From assembly GCF_000328765.2 (NCBI RefSeq), contig NC_019954.2:2028516-2092515 (forward strand): 64,000 bases of DNA, read 5' to 3'. Position numbers and translations under genes: made by a program. Shown here piece after piece: positions 9,898 through 18,115 of the stretch (position 1 is the stretch's first letter; every line of letters starts with the position of its first letter). The DNA is from Tepidanaerobacter acetatoxydans Re1. Its GTDB lineage: Bacteria; Bacillota; Thermosediminibacteria; Thermosediminibacterales; Tepidanaerobacteraceae. The notes under the pieces are model-generated. The model saw only the letters and a list, made by a program, of their open reading frames with translations. It had not been told where the DNA came from and did not search any database.

Positions 9898-10566
9898 TTA
9901 TTCTAAGGAATCTGCAGCCTTTTTAACATCAGCAATTCCATACTTTATGCTGGAAAATACCGGTACGCCTAAAGCTTTTGAAACATCTTCCTCGGCATAT
10001 GACATTGAGCCCTGTGCAAATACCAGTGCATCTACTTTATCCTTTACCTTTGCACCGGTAGCTATCAGCATTTTTTTGAATTGTTCTTGGTCAAGACCAA
10101 AGGCTCCTTCGGCTAATGCATCAACTATATCAATCTTTCTTCCAAGTGAATCGGCGCAATCTTGCACCAAACGTTTTGTAGGTTCTAATGCCGTAGGAAG
10201 TGTGGCAATAATCCCAATACGTTTGCCTGCACAAACAGCCTGCATTGCCATTTCTTCATCCATACGCACAAATTTTACCCCCGTCATCTCGTACAAAGGT
10301 TTTGCCAGCTTAGCAATGTCTCCAACAGAGGAACAGACATTTAGCAGAATATCTGCTCCGTCTTTTACTGCCTGCTCATACATATTCATCAATCGACGAG
10401 CACAGCCATGAGTTGGGTATCCGTTATCAATCACTTCTTGCAAAATGCTTGGGTCCTGATAGCTCTGAATTATCAGTTCTTTACCGCTTAATTGAGTTTT
10501 TAACTGATCATTTATCATTTCAATCAGTTCAGGAGTAGTACTAGTATAAATTACTGCAACTTTCAT
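9898..10566 (-). CDS. Asp/Glu racemase-superfamily enzyme
   Basis: This 222-residue protein has the two-lobed Asp/Glu/hydantoin racemase fold. The first lobe carries the expected catalytic Cys in LLNVCSSVGD (near 78). In the second lobe the usual second Cys is replaced: the motif reads VFAQGSMSY. Racemases need both cysteines, while relatives such as arylmalonate decarboxylase and maleate isomerase differ in this pair, so a non-racemase reaction is possible. It is the first gene of the operon, about 130 bases downstream of its promoter. Confidence 0.75.
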   Translation of the reverse strand: MKVAVIYTSTTPELIEMINDQLKTQLSGKELIIQSYQDPSILQEVIDNGYPTHGCARRLMNMYEQAVKDGADILLNVCSSVGDIAKLAKPLYEMTGVKFVRMDEEMAMQAVCAGKRIGIIATLPTALEPTKRLVQDCADSLGRKIDIVDALAEGAFGLDQEQFKKMLIATGAKVKDKVDALVFAQGSMSYAEEDVSKALGVPVFSSIKYGIADVKKAADSLE

Positions 10567-10671
10567 ATAAAAGCTCCTTTATATGTTATTTGGTATAGAG
10601 TATTTTGCAGCTCCAAACCATGCCAACTTTTTTATGTAGTTGAGTTGTTATGAGATTAACATCTTTTTATT

Positions 10672-10694
10672 ATCCTACATCCTACGTAGGATGT
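10672..10694 (-). promoter_or_regulatory. Operator: triple half-site and 18-base perfect palindrome
   Basis: Positions 10677-10694 form a perfect 18-base palindrome (ACATCCTAC and its complement). A further direct copy of the half-site ATCCTAC lies at 10672-10678, so three half-sites run back to back. On the minus strand it begins just after the -10 box of the promoter at 10705-10733, covering the transcription start region, the position expected for a repressor. The operon's own GntR regulator is the likely ligand sensor; the divergently placed TetR is an alternative. Confidence 0.75.
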
Positions 10695-10704
10695 TGATGT
10701 ATAC

Positions 10705-10733
10705 ATTATATATAAATAATAATATTTTGTCAA
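10705..10733 (-). promoter_or_regulatory. Consensus sigma-A promoter of the TRAP/catabolic operon
   Basis: On the minus strand TTGACA (10733-10728) and TATAAT (10710-10705) are separated by exactly 17 bases, a perfect match to the housekeeping consensus. The start would be near 10698, inside or beside the palindromic operator. A promoter this strong next to an operator implies tight repression without inducer. The rest of the gap to 10897 shows no gene or clear signal. Confidence 0.88.
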
Positions 10734-10897
10734 TATCGAATATTTAGGTACAGCTTTTTATTTATTAAAAATTATTCGTGCTTTCGGTTGCAGCAGCCAA
10801 CATTGAATATTTTATATCCGTTGATAATTGCTATTCAAATGTCCCTGTCCTAATTTTTGCCCTTTTCATTCCATAGCACTTACTTTATTTCAGCTAT

Positions 10898-11473
10898 TCA
10901 GTATTTTCTATATTCGAGGGCTACATCGTAAATATTTTCTAAGGCTTTTCGCATTTCTATTCGCCAATTAAATTTACCTTTTTTAATGCACCAAGTTACT
11001 TCCTGACCTAAAAATGCATAGGCTGACGCTATGTATAAGGTCTCTGCATTACTCCTGTTTCTGATTTGTCCTGATTTCTGGCCTTTTTCTATAATGGATA
11101 CCGCTATCTTAGTTAATTCATCTCTTAAATCATAGCTGCCATAGTCTTTTTTTAAATTACTGATCATCATTTGACTGAAAAAGTCAGTTCCGTACTTATA
11201 TGCTTCCTCTACAAGGGATTCAAAACATACCATTAATTGTTCCCAATAGTTGTCCATTGATAGAATAGATAGAAGATGCTGGCTGATGTTATGAGTCACT
11301 GCATCATAAAAACTTAAGATAATATCTTCTTTGGATTTTAGATGATAATAAAATGTAGTTTTAGAAATATTGCATGCCTTGCAGATATCTACAACTGTAA
11401 CGTTCTGATAACCTTTTTCAAGAAATAATTGATTGGCTGTTTTTATTATTAAATCTCTAGTAGAGTTTGACAT
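10898..11473 (-). CDS. TetR-family transcriptional regulator
   Basis: This 191-residue protein has the N-terminal helix-turn-helix of the family (residues about 5-50: LFLEKGYQNVTVVDICKACNI then SKTTFYYHLKSKEDI) and a helical C-terminal ligand domain. The start MSNS has GGAGG five bases upstream; the frame runs 28 codons further without support. It diverges from the flavoenzyme gene at 11626, whose promoter overlaps a palindrome, so it probably represses that enzyme. The ligand is unknown. Confidence 0.88.
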   Translation of the reverse strand: MSNSTRDLIIKTANQLFLEKGYQNVTVVDICKACNISKTTFYYHLKSKEDIILSFYDAVTHNISQHLLSILSMDNYWEQLMVCFESLVEEAYKYGTDFFSQMMISNLKKDYGSYDLRDELTKIAVSIIEKGQKSGQIRNRSNAETLYIASAYAFLGQEVTWCIKKGKFNWRIEMRKALENIYDVALEYRKY

Positions 11474-11519
11474 GATTGCCTCCAAATAAACCCGAGCACC
11501 ATCTGATATCACTGTATAT

Positions 11520-11548
11520 AATATAGCACATTCTTTTTTTAAAATCAA
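11520..11548 (-). promoter_or_regulatory. Candidate promoter of the TetR gene
   Basis: On the minus strand TTGATT (11548-11543) is followed after 17 bases by TATATT (11525-11520), about 50 bases upstream of the TetR start. It lies about 30 bases from the palindrome at 11576-11597, so autoregulation is possible but not shown. Confidence 0.5.
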
Positions 11549-11550
11549 AA

Positions 11551-11579
11551 TTGACATTTTTTTTAGAAAGCAATATTAT
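11551..11579 (+). promoter_or_regulatory. Promoter of the flavoenzyme gene
   Basis: TTGACA at 11551-11556 and TATTAT at 11574-11579 are 17 bases apart, with one mismatch to consensus. The -10 box is overlapped by the palindrome at 11576-11597, placing the gene under direct repressor control. Confidence 0.8.
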
Positions 11580-11597
11580 ATTACTAGGGTAATATAA
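11576..11597 (+). promoter_or_regulatory. TetR-type operator palindrome
   Basis: Nine-base arms TTATATTAC and GTAATATAA flank a TAGG centre. The site covers the end of the -10 box and the start point of the plus-strand promoter, in the gap between the divergent TetR and flavoenzyme genes. Length and symmetry fit a TetR dimer site. Confidence 0.7.
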
Positions 11598-11625
11598 ATT
11601 ATAACCATGGTAAGGAGGAAAAGTT

Positions 11626-13539
11626 ATGTTTAAATTATTTGAAAAAACACAAATAGGTAGTATGAAGCTTAAAAACCGTATTGTTATGGGGCCAATGGGA
11701 ACTACCGGTGAAGCAGACGGCTCATATTGCTCGGAAGGCATTCGCTATTTTGAAGAACGCGCCAAAGGGGGAGTGGGATTAATAATTACAGGCGCCAATG
11801 TTGTTACAACGAAATACGAACCCCGTCCCTGCACTGAACTTAGTAATTTTCATCACGTTGAGCGATTAAATATGCTAATAGATCGCTGTCACCATTACGG
11901 CGCTAAGGTTTGTGTTCAGATTTCACCCGGTTTAGGTCGTCAGCAGTTTACAGATCCGTTTACGCCACCTTATTCAGCCAGTGAATGCAATTCTTTCTGG
12001 TTTCCTTCTCTGAAATGTAAACCATTTTCCATAGAAGAAATACATGATATTGTAGAAAAAGTCGGTTATTCTGCATCACTTGCAAAAATGGCAGGTGCAG
12101 ATGCAGTTGAATTGCATGCATATGGAGGGTATTTATTAGATCAATTCCATTCGAAGCAATGGAACAACCGTACCGATGAGTATGGTGGCAGTCTGAAGAA
12201 TCGCATGAGATTTACATTAGAGTGCATCGATGCTATTCATAAAAATGTTGGACCAGAATTCCCTATCTTTGTTAAATTCACACCGGTGCATCGGGTCGAA
12301 GGTGGTCGTGAATTAGATGAAGGATTAGAAATGGCTAAAATACTTGAAAGTGCAAATATAGATGCGCTTCATGTCGATGTTGGCTGTTATGAGGTCTGGC
12401 ACAAGGCAATCTCTACTGTATACGAACCAGAAGGACACCAAATGGATGTTGTTGAAGCTGTAAAGAAGACGGTATCATTACCAGTATTTGGACAGGGTAA
12501 AATGTTTGATCCGGTAAAAGCTGAACAAGCTCTTGTAGAAGGAAAAACCGACTATATAGTATTATCGCATCAGATGTTAGCAGATCCGGCATGGGCGAAC
12601 AAGGTTAAAAGCGGAAATACTATGGACATTGTCCCTTGTATTGGATGCAATGAATGCCTGCTTTCAGGTTTTTCAGGAAAGCATTATTACTGTAGCGTAA
12701 ATCCGCTTTGCTATGCTGAAGACACTTTTCAGCTTCCTGAGAAAAGTGATGTAAAAAAATCTGTATTGGTTATCGGTGGCGGTCCTGGTGGTATGTCAGC
12801 TGCCATTGCGGCTGCCAAGCGCGGATTCGATGCAGAAATATGGGAAAAATCATCACGTCTGGGCGGCAATTTATGGGCAGCGGGTTTACCTACATTTAAG
12901 CATGATGTTTTAAGATTAATTACTTATATGGAGCGTCAAGTGTTAAAACTTGGAGTTAAGGTTGTATTGAATAAAGAGGCAACAGCAGAAGCTATATTAG
13001 GCGGCAAGTATGATAAGGTTATATTAGCAACCGGTTCAACGCCAATTATGCCTCCTATTGAGGGAATTGAAACTGCTGCTACTGCAATTGACTATTTGTT
13101 AGGTCTAAAAAAGCCTGGTAAGAAAGTCGTTGTAATTGGCGGCGGCCTTGTCGGTTGCGAAACGGCGGCATACATGAAAGAAAGCGCCGATGAAGTTACA
13201 ATTATTGAGGTGCTGGGAGACATTTTAGCAACTGCTGACCACTGCTTAAACAATGACCAAGCGTTAAGAACAATGATTAAAGAAAGAAATATTGGGGTAG
13301 TTGTTAATGCAAAAGTCACCAAAATAACTCCGAACAGCATCAGTTATGCAAAAGACGGAAAAGAATATGTGGTTGAATGTGATACAGTAATTGTTGCTGC
13401 CGGTTTTCGTTCAAATAATCAGTTAGAAAAGGCATTAGAGGATAAAATAGAAAATTTAACGGTTATAGGAGATGCACAAGCTCCTAGGAAAATCATTAAT
13501 GCAGTACACGAAGGATATCATACAATCCGTGTAATGTAA
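11626..13539 (+). CDS. NADH:flavin oxidoreductase of the 2,4-dienoyl-CoA/enoate reductase type
   Basis: This 637-residue protein has three parts. The first is an old-yellow-enzyme TIM barrel binding FMN (residues 1-330), with HAYGGYLLDQF and NNRTDEYGGSLKNRMRF. A [4Fe-4S] cluster site has Cys at 338, 341, 344 and 356. A C-terminal FAD/NAD(P) module (about 380-637) has GGGPGG and a second GGGLVGCE Rossmann motif. The family reduces activated C=C bonds (dienoyl-CoA, enoates, bile-acid intermediates) with NAD(P)H. AAGGAGG precedes the start. It appears to be a single-gene unit controlled by the divergent TetR protein, which suggests induction by an unsaturated substrate. The substrate cannot be read from sequence. 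Confidence 0.92.
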   Translation: MFKLFEKTQIGSMKLKNRIVMGPMGTTGEADGSYCSEGIRYFEERAKGGVGLIITGANVVTTKYEPRPCTELSNFHHVERLNMLIDRCHHYGAKVCVQISPGLGRQQFTDPFTPPYSASECNSFWFPSLKCKPFSIEEIHDIVEKVGYSASLAKMAGADAVELHAYGGYLLDQFHSKQWNNRTDEYGGSLKNRMRFTLECIDAIHKNVGPEFPIFVKFTPVHRVEGGRELDEGLEMAKILESANIDALHVDVGCYEVWHKAISTVYEPEGHQMDVVEAVKKTVSLPVFGQGKMFDPVKAEQALVEGKTDYIVLSHQMLADPAWANKVKSGNTMDIVPCIGCNECLLSGFSGKHYYCSVNPLCYAEDTFQLPEKSDVKKSVLVIGGGPGGMSAAIAAAKRGFDAEIWEKSSRLGGNLWAAGLPTFKHDVLRLITYMERQVLKLGVKVVLNKEATAEAILGGKYDKVILATGSTPIMPPIEGIETAATAIDYLLGLKKPGKKVVVIGGGLVGCETAAYMKESADEVTIIEVLGDILATADHCLNNDQALRTMIKERNIGVVVNAKVTKITPNSISYAKDGKEYVVECDTVIVAAGFRSNNQLEKALEDKIENLTVIGDAQAPRKIINAVHEGYHTIRVM

Positions 13540-13630
13540 GTTTAAAAAGAAACTCCCACGAGTATTTAGCACAGCTTTATTTTAGTAAAAAAGTATAATC
13601 TAAGTGGCTTATTGATATACTTTCTCAGTT

Positions 13631-14863
13631 TTATTGATTTATTGGGTAAAAAGTTGATTCCATATAACTTTTTGGAAGTGTTAATCTTGTGACAGTTCCA
13701 TTTCCTAATTTGCTATCAACTTCTATACCGTATTCTGACCCAAAATATCGTTTTATTCGAATATCTACATTTGGAATTCCTATTCCCGTTATGTGTCCTT
13801 TGCCCTTTCTTGTAAAATTATTTAATTCATTTAGTGTCTTGCTATCCATTCCAACACCGTTATCTATGATTTCTATTATCAACATTTCTTGTTCTTCATA
13901 AGCCTTGATGATAAGTTCCCAATTGTCTTCTTTTTGCTCCAAGCCATGAATTATGGCATTTTCAACTAAGGGTTGCAGCGTCATGACGGGAATCAATATA
14001 TCTTGTAACTTTTCCGGAACATCAATTGTGGTTTTTAACTGATCTTGATATCTTGCTTTTTGTATATGTAGGTAATGCTGTATATAAGTAATTTCTTCTT
14101 TTAATGATACAAATTGTTCTAGATTTCTTAGGGAATACCTTAAAAGACTTGCAAGGGAATATATAATTTCTTCCGTTCTTTTTGCATTTTCAAGGTAGGA
14201 AAGTCTAGCAGCAGTATTTAATGTATTGAAAAGAAAATGAGGATTTAACTGTGATTGCAAAACCTTTAATTCCATAGCGTGTAATGTATTTTCCAGTTGT
14301 AACCGAAGTCGTTCTTCTTCTAAAAGCCTCTGCTGCATAAGATTATTTATTCCCAATTCTACTATGTAGTTGGAAAAAATATTTAACATTTCTGTAGCAG
14401 AAATCAGTCTTTGTTTCGTAAAAACCTTTACCTCCAAAAAACTTTGAACATAATCGTTCACATCCAAGCCAAACTTTTCTGCCCTCACCCGGGCTTGCCT
14501 TATGTTTTCGGCTTCAGGAGGTTCCAAAAAAACCTGGCCGCATAGAATATAGCCGTAACACTTCCCCTCAACCACAATAGGTGCAGCCAAGTCCATTAGG
14601 CCGCAGTGGCATGGGAATATGATTGGCTTCCCCTGCTCCATAGATGCCCTGCCATGCTCCTCATCTGACGCATAGCACAGTTTTTTCCCCATTTCAGTGG
14701 AACGAACCATATGACAATGCCTTGTAAAATTGGTGGGATCCGTTATATTTTTACCGGTCAAATCACAAGGAATGGCAGCCAAATCCGTAGCTTCGGTAAA
14801 CTTTGCCAGCATCTCCCGAAGCTTAATTTTATCAATAACATCTGTTAGTTTGTAGTCAGTCAT
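13631..14863 (-). CDS. PocR-domain LytS-type sensor histidine kinase (orphan)
   Basis: This 410-residue protein has no membrane segments, so it should sense a cytoplasmic ligand. Residues about 8-165 match the PocR sensory domain, rich in Cys and His (CHCGLMDLAAPIV, CGQVFLEPPE). A helical linker leads to the His_kinase box with the phospho-accepting His in SQLNPHFLFNTLN, followed by a HATPase_c domain (VENAIIHGLEQK, DNGVGM, GIGIPNV). The start MTDY has GAGGAGG upstream. LytS-type kinases with PocR domains usually sit beside an AraC-type response regulator; none is in this window. It is convergent with the flavoenzyme and downstream of the lysine transporter operon. Confidence 0.88.
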   Translation of the reverse strand: MTDYKLTDVIDKIKLREMLAKFTEATDLAAIPCDLTGKNITDPTNFTRHCHMVRSTEMGKKLCYASDEEHGRASMEQGKPIIFPCHCGLMDLAAPIVVEGKCYGYILCGQVFLEPPEAENIRQARVRAEKFGLDVNDYVQSFLEVKVFTKQRLISATEMLNIFSNYIVELGINNLMQQRLLEEERLRLQLENTLHAMELKVLQSQLNPHFLFNTLNTAARLSYLENAKRTEEIIYSLASLLRYSLRNLEQFVSLKEEITYIQHYLHIQKARYQDQLKTTIDVPEKLQDILIPVMTLQPLVENAIIHGLEQKEDNWELIIKAYEEQEMLIIEIIDNGVGMDSKTLNELNNFTRKGKGHITGIGIPNVDIRIKRYFGSEYGIEVDSKLGNGTVTRLTLPKSYMESTFYPINQ

Positions 14864-15187
14864 GTCAAACCTCCTCAAGCAAACCAACTATATTGCCTCC
14901 CACTGCCCTCAAGTTAACCTTTTCATCTTCTCCACCTTTTTACTTCCCTAAATATATTCTCATATTTATCAAATTTCTACATAATACCAAAAAATCCTTC
15001 TTTAAATGTGAATATTTAGGAACGATTCCTTTTGATTCATCGAAGGAGAATAGATCTGAATAAAAGTCTAGATTTACCGACATTATTGTACGGCACATAT
15101 CGGTCACAAATGAAAAAGTATCACATATTATAATCTTTGCAGAAAAAGCTAAAAACTTATAGTGCTGAAGATGTATGGTTTTTGATG
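14864..15187. other. Intergenic stretch without a gene
   Basis: About 320 AT-rich bases separate the kinase gene from the end of the lysine ABC operon. Only very short frames occur, and I see no convincing terminator hairpin. The kinase promoter is probably here but no good -35/-10 pair stands out. Confidence 0.5.
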
Positions 15188-15928
15188 TTACATCTGTTTT
15201 AAGGTTCGTCTTAAGAACTCTCTGGTTCGTTCTTTTATCGGGTTATTAAAGATTTGCTCAGGGTTACCTTCTTCTTCAATAACGCCCTTATCCATAAATA
15301 CTACGCGATCAGCTACTTCATTTGCAAATTCCATTTCGTGAGTCACAATCAGCATGGTTAAACCGGTTTGGGCAAGTTTTTTCATGACCTTGAGAACTTC
15401 TTCCACCAGTTCGGGGTCAAGGGATGATGTAGGTTCGTCAAACAGCATAACATCCGGTTCCATCGAGAGAGCTCTGGCAATTGCAACCCTTTGTTTTTGC
15501 CCGCCTGATAATTGTTTCGGTTTTGCATTGATGTATTGTTCCATTCCAACAACTTGCAAGTATTTCATAGCAACTTTCTTCGCTTCTTCCTTTGAGCGTT
15601 TTAATACTTTTATCTGCCCTACCGTGCAGTTGTTTAAAACATTGTGGTTATTAAATAAATTAAATTGTTGAAATACCATGCCTAATTTAGTGCGGTATGC
15701 GTAGATATCATGATTACCCTCTAACATATTCTTGCCTTTATAAATTATCTTACCACCGCTTGGCTTTTCCAAAAGGTTAATACAGCGAAGGAGAGTTGAC
15801 TTGCCTGAGCCTGACGAACCGATTATGCAGACAACTTCTCCTTTATCTACCGAAAAATTAATGTCCTTTAATACCTCATGAGTTCCAAAAGTTTTACTTA
15901 AATGTAATATCTCGATTATCTTTTCCAT
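15188..15928 (-). CDS. Polar amino-acid ABC transporter ATPase, probably lysine
   Basis: This 246-residue ATPase has Walker [10 protein letters not shown], the Q-loop [11 protein letters not shown], signature [15 protein letters not shown], Walker [15 protein letters not shown] and the switch His in VTHEMEFA. It is of the GlnQ/HisP type that powers amino-acid import. It is the third gene after the binding protein and the permease, downstream of a lysine riboswitch, so lysine (or another basic amino acid) is the inferred substrate. Confidence 0.93.
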   Translation of the reverse strand: MEKIIEILHLSKTFGTHEVLKDINFSVDKGEVVCIIGSSGSGKSTLLRCINLLEKPSGGKIIYKGKNMLEGNHDIYAYRTKLGMVFQQFNLFNNHNVLNNCTVGQIKVLKRSKEEAKKVAMKYLQVVGMEQYINAKPKQLSGGQKQRVAIARALSMEPDVMLFDEPTSSLDPELVEEVLKVMKKLAQTGLTMLIVTHEMEFANEVADRVVFMDKGVIEEEGNPEQIFNNPIKERTREFLRRTLKQM

Positions 15929-15989
15929 AATTCCCCTCCTCTACCATCGACAATGGCGAGTCCCACAATTTATATTTCACGGTTCGGTA

Positions 15990-16718
15990 TTATATTTGCA
16001 TTGGATTGCCAATCACTGTAAAGTTTTCCGGACCGTCTATTTTCCTTTCCAAATAACGTAATATTCTTGTCACTGTAAAAGTCATAACAAAATATATAAC
16101 AGAAGCAATAAAAAAAGTTTCGAAATACTTGTAGTTATTGCCAACAATTGATTTTGTTTGGAAGAATAATTCTGTTACAGAAATTACGTTAAGTACTGAG
16201 GTATCTTTAATATTTATTACAAACTCATTGCCTGTTGCCGGCAAGATATTGCGAATTACTTGCGGTAATATCACATTAACCATAGTTTGCATATGATTCA
16301 TACCTACAGCATGAGCTGCCTCAAATTGTCCTTTATCTATGGAAACAATTCCACCTCGAACAATTTCAGCCATATAAGCACCTGTATTAATAGATACAAT
16401 CAAAAAAGCTGCTGTCAATTTATCCATGTCAAGGCCTAATGCCTGAGCAGAGCCGTAATAGATTACCGTGGCTTGAACAATCATCGGTGTCCCACGAAAT
16501 ACTTCCACATAAGCATTTAAGAAGGCATTGATACATTTTAAAATTAGTTTTTTTACTCCTGATTCAGGTATAGGAACACTGCGTATAACACCAACTAATA
16601 GACCGATAAAAAACCCTATAATAGTGCCCGTTATGGAAATCAAAAGTGTCATACCGGCTCCACGCAGAAACATGGGCCAATATTTTAAGGTGATTCTGAT
16701 TATCTGCTCAAAGCTCAT
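15990..16718 (-). CDS. Polar amino-acid ABC transporter permease, probably lysine
   Basis: This 242-residue membrane protein is of the HisM/GlnP type with about five helices. The conserved cytoplasmic EAA loop is visible as GQFEAAHAVGMNHMQTMVNVILPQ. The amino-terminal region GAGMTLLISITGTIIGFF is typical of the family. GGAGG lies upstream of the start. It works with the ATPase 61 bases downstream and the binding protein upstream, in a lysine-riboswitch operon. Confidence 0.92.
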   Translation of the reverse strand: MSFEQIIRITLKYWPMFLRGAGMTLLISITGTIIGFFIGLLVGVIRSVPIPESGVKKLILKCINAFLNAYVEVFRGTPMIVQATVIYYGSAQALGLDMDKLTAAFLIVSINTGAYMAEIVRGGIVSIDKGQFEAAHAVGMNHMQTMVNVILPQVIRNILPATGNEFVINIKDTSVLNVISVTELFFQTKSIVGNNYKYFETFFIASVIYFVMTFTVTRILRYLERKIDGPENFTVIGNPMQI

Positions 16719-16899
16719 ATAAGTTTCCTCCTTTTGACACCGCTCTGTCTAGATTCTCGTTTTCTTAAACTAAGACTTTTTACATATAAACAAATGTATG
16801 AATTCGTGCTCCTTAAAAGTTATCAGTCTAGGCATACCAGCACTTACCCTGCTGCTTACAGAAGCAGATGGATAAGCAATGGCAACCATCGGATAAATA

Positions 16900-17754
16900 T
16901 TATTCTTTCGGCTGATTTTTGATAGCCTCATTCATGAGTTCTTCTTTTTCCGCATCCGAAATGCCTGCCAATATCCTATTTATCTCCTCAATTAATTCAC
17001 TTTCCTTCACAAGACCCACAGCAATGGCAGTATCATCATCAGATGTTACAAAACCATCGTCAAATTCAACAAATGTAAAGTTTTCATTGGCAGCCTCCGC
17101 ACTGACAGCTTCCGGCTTCTCCGAAATATACCCGTCGATCATTCCTGATTCAAGGGCAACCCTCATTGCAGAGAAATCATCCATGGCCGGTTCCTTTATC
17201 ACACCTTCGATTTGGTCAATCACTGTATAGTGGAATGTGCCTATTTGAGCAGTTACTTTTGCACCTTTAAAGTCTTGGATAGAGGTAGCTCCTTCATACT
17301 TTCCTCCTTTTTTAACAACCATGACTAAATCTGATTTGTAGTAATTTGTCGAAAAATCTATGCTTTCTTTTCGCTCCGCCGTAGGTGACATACCTGCGAT
17401 AATTGCATCAATTTTACCTGAAGTTAATGCGGGCAAAAGACCAGACCACTCAGTTTTGACAATAACCAGTTCTCTTCCCAAGCCATCGGCGATTCTTTTT
17501 GCAATTTCTATATCATACCCAGCTGCATATTCAGCACAACCATCTATTGGCACCGCACCATTGGAATCATCAAGTTGAGTCCAGTTAAACGGCGGATAAT
17601 CACATTCAAGCCCTACTTTGAATGTTTTATCTTCCGTTGTATCCCCCACCTCCGGTGAATTTGCATTTTGTGAATTGTCACTTGATCCACATCCCGCCGA
17701 CAACATAATGACTAATAAAAATATTGACATTATTGATAATACTTTCTTATTCAT
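16900..17754 (-). CDS. Amino-acid ABC transporter substrate-binding lipoprotein, probably lysine
   Basis: The chosen ATG gives 284 residues. The signal peptide ends in the lipobox LSAGC, so the protein is lipid-anchored. The family-3 solute-binding fold is clear: FKVGLECDYPPFNW, GYDIEIAKRIADGLG, WSGLLPALTSGKIDAIIAGM and ERKESIDFSTNYY. A TTG two codons upstream is closer to GGAG and could be used instead. It is the first gene after the lysine riboswitch, which suggests synthesis when lysine is scarce. Confidence 0.93.
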   Translation of the reverse strand: MNKKVLSIMSIFLLVIMLSAGCGSSDNSQNANSPEVGDTTEDKTFKVGLECDYPPFNWTQLDDSNGAVPIDGCAEYAAGYDIEIAKRIADGLGRELVIVKTEWSGLLPALTSGKIDAIIAGMSPTAERKESIDFSTNYYKSDLVMVVKKGGKYEGATSIQDFKGAKVTAQIGTFHYTVIDQIEGVIKEPAMDDFSAMRVALESGMIDGYISEKPEAVSAEAANENFTFVEFDDGFVTSDDDTAIAVGLVKESELIEEINRILAGISDAEKEELMNEAIKNQPKE

Positions 17755-17795
17755 AAACAATACACTCCTTTTTAAAATTTAAATTAAGGAAAAAA

Positions 17796-17820
17796 GATCC
17801 TTCATTTCATTCAGGATGAC
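17796..17820. repeat. Half copy of a dispersed GTCATyCTGA-type repeat
   Basis: This 25-base piece, ending in TCAGGATGAC, matches one arm of the palindromic repeat at 27701-27782. It lies between the riboswitch terminator and the binding-protein gene, within the transcribed leader. Confidence 0.6.
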
Positions 17821-17826
17821 AAGTAC

Positions 17827-17854
17827 AAAAAGACCCGAGATGAACTCGGGTCTT
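17827..17854 (-). terminator. Riboswitch-controlled terminator
   Basis: Ten-base arms at 17830-17839 and 17845-17854 (AAGACCCGAG) form a GC-rich hairpin followed on the minus strand by a T run ending TTTTTGTA. It lies about 75 bases downstream of the lysine aptamer and 73 bases upstream of the binding-protein start, the expected expression platform that closes when lysine is bound. Confidence 0.9.
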
Positions 17855-17929
17855 AATATACGCGTTTTCCCAAATTCCTCCCCTTTCCCAATTGAGATAG
17901 CTCAACTCAATAAACCGGGCTGTTTATTG

Positions 17930-18095
17930 AGACAGTCCTACAGCTCTTAACTGCAGGCCCAGCAAATAACATGAGAGAATATTATCTGCTTCGGCAACAC
18001 TTCCTTCTCCTTAATGTCATTGCTTTGCTCTCAAGCTTCACTAAGAATCGTTAAGCGCTGCTCCTCTACCCCACTTGTGAAAAGTGAGGCTTTGC
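17930..18095 (-). ncRNA. Lysine riboswitch (L box)
   Basis: The minus strand carries the conserved L-box blocks in order: GGGGTAGAGG, AAGGAGAAGGAAG, GCCGAAGCAGATAA, then after a hairpin TTATTTGCTGGGCCTGC, and finally GTAGGACTGTC. The spacing and paired arms (GCAGATAA with TTATTTGC; CTGCAG with CTGTAG) match the lysC leader of Bacillus subtilis closely. A terminator follows, so it should switch off transcription of the downstream ABC transporter when lysine is plentiful. The exact ends of the outer stem are approximate. Confidence 0.93.
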
Positions 18096-18115
18096 CTTTA
18101 TTAAATTATATCTTC

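Noticed and set aside
9824-10411. Long plus-strand frame (195 codons) inside the racemase-like gene
   Set aside because: It is antisense to a clear family gene, has no ribosome binding site and shows no recognisable protein; the same holds for similar frames at 8672-9142 and 19312-19791.
10600-10621. Sigma-54 type -24/-12 promoter upstream of the racemase-like gene
   Set aside because: TTGGCA is present on the minus strand but the GG-to-GC spacing is one base too long and the -12 TTGC is missing; a perfect sigma-A promoter lies just upstream.
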